From a bacterium (GTDB lineage: Bacteria > Patescibacteriota > Saccharimonadia > Saccharimonadales > Saccharimonadaceae): a DNA stretch of 38,300 nucleotides. Shown piece by piece: positions 36,378-38,300 of this stretch (positions are counted from its first letter, which is position 1; the number at the start of each line of letters is the position of its first letter). A model generated the notes under the pieces. That model was given only the letters and a program-made list of their open reading frames with translations, was not told where the DNA came from and searched no databases. A program made the translations under genes and the position numbers. The stretch lies in contig JAJXYZ010000043.1 in NCBI GenBank assembly GCA_021780305.1, forward strand, positions 1-38,300, in the 5' to 3' direction.

Positions 36378-36839
36378 ATGGACAGGGAAGAATCAATTAA
36401 ATTTGCACACAAGTACCTAGAGGATTTATTGTCGTTCTTTGGAGCAAACATCACCGTCTCTTCAACCTGTGAAGAGGATGTAATTGAACTATCTGTCCCA
36501 TCCAGCTCGCTTAACAGCTTATTAATCGGCCGCGGCGCAGAGACGCTACGGAGTATGCAATATATTGTCTCGACAGTCCTTCGTAATAAAGATGCTGAAC
36601 TTACGCGTGTTAATATCGATATCGCTGACTATAAAAAGCAACGAGCCGATCGTGTTGCCGAACAAGCTCGTCAGTGGATTGAAGAAGTTCGTCGGACCGG
36701 TAATTCGTACGTGGCAAACCTTAACCCGGCTGATCGCCGGATAGTTCACCGAGTAGCTAGTGAATATAGTGACATCCATACCTTTTCAGAGGGTGAAGGT
36801 CACGACCGCAAGATTACGATTGCTCAGGCTAGTTCTTAA
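36378..36839 (+). CDS. jag: Jag/KhpB family RNA-binding protein (KH + R3H)
   Basis: 153 aa; LIGRGAETLRSMQYIVSTVL (KH), NPADRRIVHRVASEYSDIHTFSEGEGHDRKITI (R3H). Confidence 0.93.
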   Translation: MDREESIKFAHKYLEDLLSFFGANITVSSTCEEDVIELSVPSSSLNSLLIGRGAETLRSMQYIVSTVLRNKDAELTRVNIDIADYKKQRADRVAEQARQWIEEVRRTGNSYVANLNPADRRIVHRVASEYSDIHTFSEGEGHDRKITIAQASS

Positions 36840-37920
36840 TCGCCTTTAGATAAACTTCGTGCGTTTGTTCGGCCATGCGAAGCCACGAGTATTTTTTGAG
36901 TTGCTCGTAACCTTTTTTAATTAAATCACTACGTAAAGACTCGTTTATTAAGACATCATTAATTGCTCGTTCAATATCAACTACGTCGTAAGGATTAAAG
37001 TAGTAAGCGGCTTCACCGTACACTTCTGGCAGGCAAGTCGCGTTGCTGCTAATAACTGGCGCGCCATACCCCATCGCCTCTAATCCAGGTAGTCCAAAAC
37101 CTTCCATGAGTGACGGGAATATATAGGCCGCGGCTTCTTTAAATAGCCAATCGCGCTGCGCGTTCTCGATAAAATCAGTGAACAGGATGTTTTTATAATT
37201 TTTACTATTAAAGTAGGCTTCATTTTGTAAAACACTAGCATTTTTTCGACCAACTAAGATAAGCCCCAGTTCGGGATATTTTTTAAGTAAACTTTGATGA
37301 GCCTCGGCTAAAAGGCGAATATTTTTGTAATCACTCTGTTGGCCAACGTATAGAATAAATCGCTTATACGGGTGTTTATAGGGCACAAGGGTGGTATCGA
37401 CGATGTCGGCCGACTCATAGGTCACTGTGATTTTATCGGGTGAAACGTGCGAAAATTTGATTAAATCGTTTTTGGTATATTCGGAAGGGGTAATAATCTG
37501 ATTGTTAGACTTGGCGACAGACTTAAAGACGAATCGGCCAACCAACTGCTTAGCGTGGTAGATCAGCCAGTTTTTATCAGAGTTGTAGGTGTTAATTAGG
37601 TTTAGGTCATGAAAGGTCGTGACTTTGGAACCCTTATATAGCACTGGTTGTTGGGGCATACAAAAATGAACTAAATCGGGCTGTAATTTATCGAGAAGTC
37701 GTTTAAAACCAAGCTGCTCACCAAAAGAGTAGTTTTTAAAATCAGCTGTCTGAACGGTGAAGTTTTTCGCAGTCGGCTGCCAAAATAGGTGGTCTTTGGT
37801 TGGTACTAACACAGTGTAATTATTAGTCTGGTCGACTTGTTGCAGATAATGCAGTAGCCGTTCGACATAAGTGCCAGTTGAAGAGTTGATGATACGGGCA
37901 TCAATAACAATGTGTGACAT
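36829..37920 (-). CDS. Glycosyltransferase family 4-like
   Basis: 363 aa; FILYVGQQSDYKNIRLLAEAH, AYIFPSLMEGFGLPGLEAMGYGAPVISSNATCLPEVYGEAAYYFNP. Confidence 0.93.
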   Translation of the reverse strand: MSHIVIDARIINSSTGTYVERLLHYLQQVDQTNNYTVLVPTKDHLFWQPTAKNFTVQTADFKNYSFGEQLGFKRLLDKLQPDLVHFCMPQQPVLYKGSKVTTFHDLNLINTYNSDKNWLIYHAKQLVGRFVFKSVAKSNNQIITPSEYTKNDLIKFSHVSPDKITVTYESADIVDTTLVPYKHPYKRFILYVGQQSDYKNIRLLAEAHQSLLKKYPELGLILVGRKNASVLQNEAYFNSKNYKNILFTDFIENAQRDWLFKEAAAYIFPSLMEGFGLPGLEAMGYGAPVISSNATCLPEVYGEAAYYFNPYDVVDIERAINDVLINESLRSDLIKKGYEQLKKYSWLRMAEQTHEVYLKAIKN

Positions 37921-38300
37921 TATTTTTCTTCCTTAATAAAGACGAATCGACTATATAGGACATAGTTCCAAATTAAGGTCGCGACGGTTGCTAGCAATTT
38001 GCCAACCAGCAATATAATCGGCTTTGACAGACTTGACGATGTTAGCAGCCATGATACACCGGCGATAATTGCCGGCTGAATTACCCACAGTCCAAATAGT
38101 GTGATGATTAAAAACAATCCGAATTGCTTTTTAGTATTACCGCCAGTGGACTTGAAGGTAAATGATCGGTTAACGAAAAAGCTAAAAACAAAAGCCGTAC
38201 CGGTTGAGATGAAGTTGGCAACAAGCTTATCGACACCTAAAAAGACCAAACCAAATAAAATACCAAAATCGATTGCTGTATTGGCGCCACCAACAAGGGC
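37920..38300 (-). CDS. GtrA-like membrane protein, N-terminus beyond window
   Basis: Frame runs to the window edge (ALVGGANTAIDFGILFGLVFLGVDKLVANFISTGTAFVFSFFVNRSFTF...). Confidence 0.85.
   Translation of the reverse strand, partial: ALVGGANTAIDFGILFGLVFLGVDKLVANFISTGTAFVFSFFVNRSFTFKSTGGNTKKQFGLFLIITLFGLWVIQPAIIAGVSWLLTSSSLSKPIILLVGKLLATVATLIWNYVLYSRFVFIKEEK

Overview
The window looks like a chromosomal segment around oriC of a Candidatus Saccharibacteria (TM7)-type CPR bacterium; this assignment is an inference from gene content, and no database was searched. UGA is used as a stop (e.g. the HIT-family gene), so the window uses the standard bacterial code. Left part: truncated FAD-linked oxidase, NDH-2-like oxidoreductase, tsaD, FemAB-like transferase, valS, and an SGNH/HIT/rlmH operon. 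The middle has four tRNAs (Ser-CGA, Arg-GCG, Ser-GCU, Ser-UGA), folC, comF and hsp20. It also holds a type IV secretion-like locus: six VirB2/TrbC-like two-TM pilins, a VirB6-like protein, a PrgI-family protein, a split VirB4, a large membrane protein, a lysozyme+CHAP hydrolase and a membrane-anchored ORFan. Right part: recF, dnaN, dnaA, oriC, rpmH, rnpA, yidC, jag, a glycosyltransferase and a truncated GtrA-like gene. The best candidates for something undescribed are: (i) the minimal, pilin-rich T4SS-like locus with no visible coupling protein or relaxase; (ii) a GC-rich ORFan cassette next to tRNA-Ser(CGA); (iii) two structured tRNA-3'-end-derived elements next to tRNA-Ser genes; (iv) terminator stems that begin inside the tRNA CCA ends; (v) a GC-rich structured non-coding segment at 16.64-16.86 kb; (vi) widespread leaderless-looking promoters.
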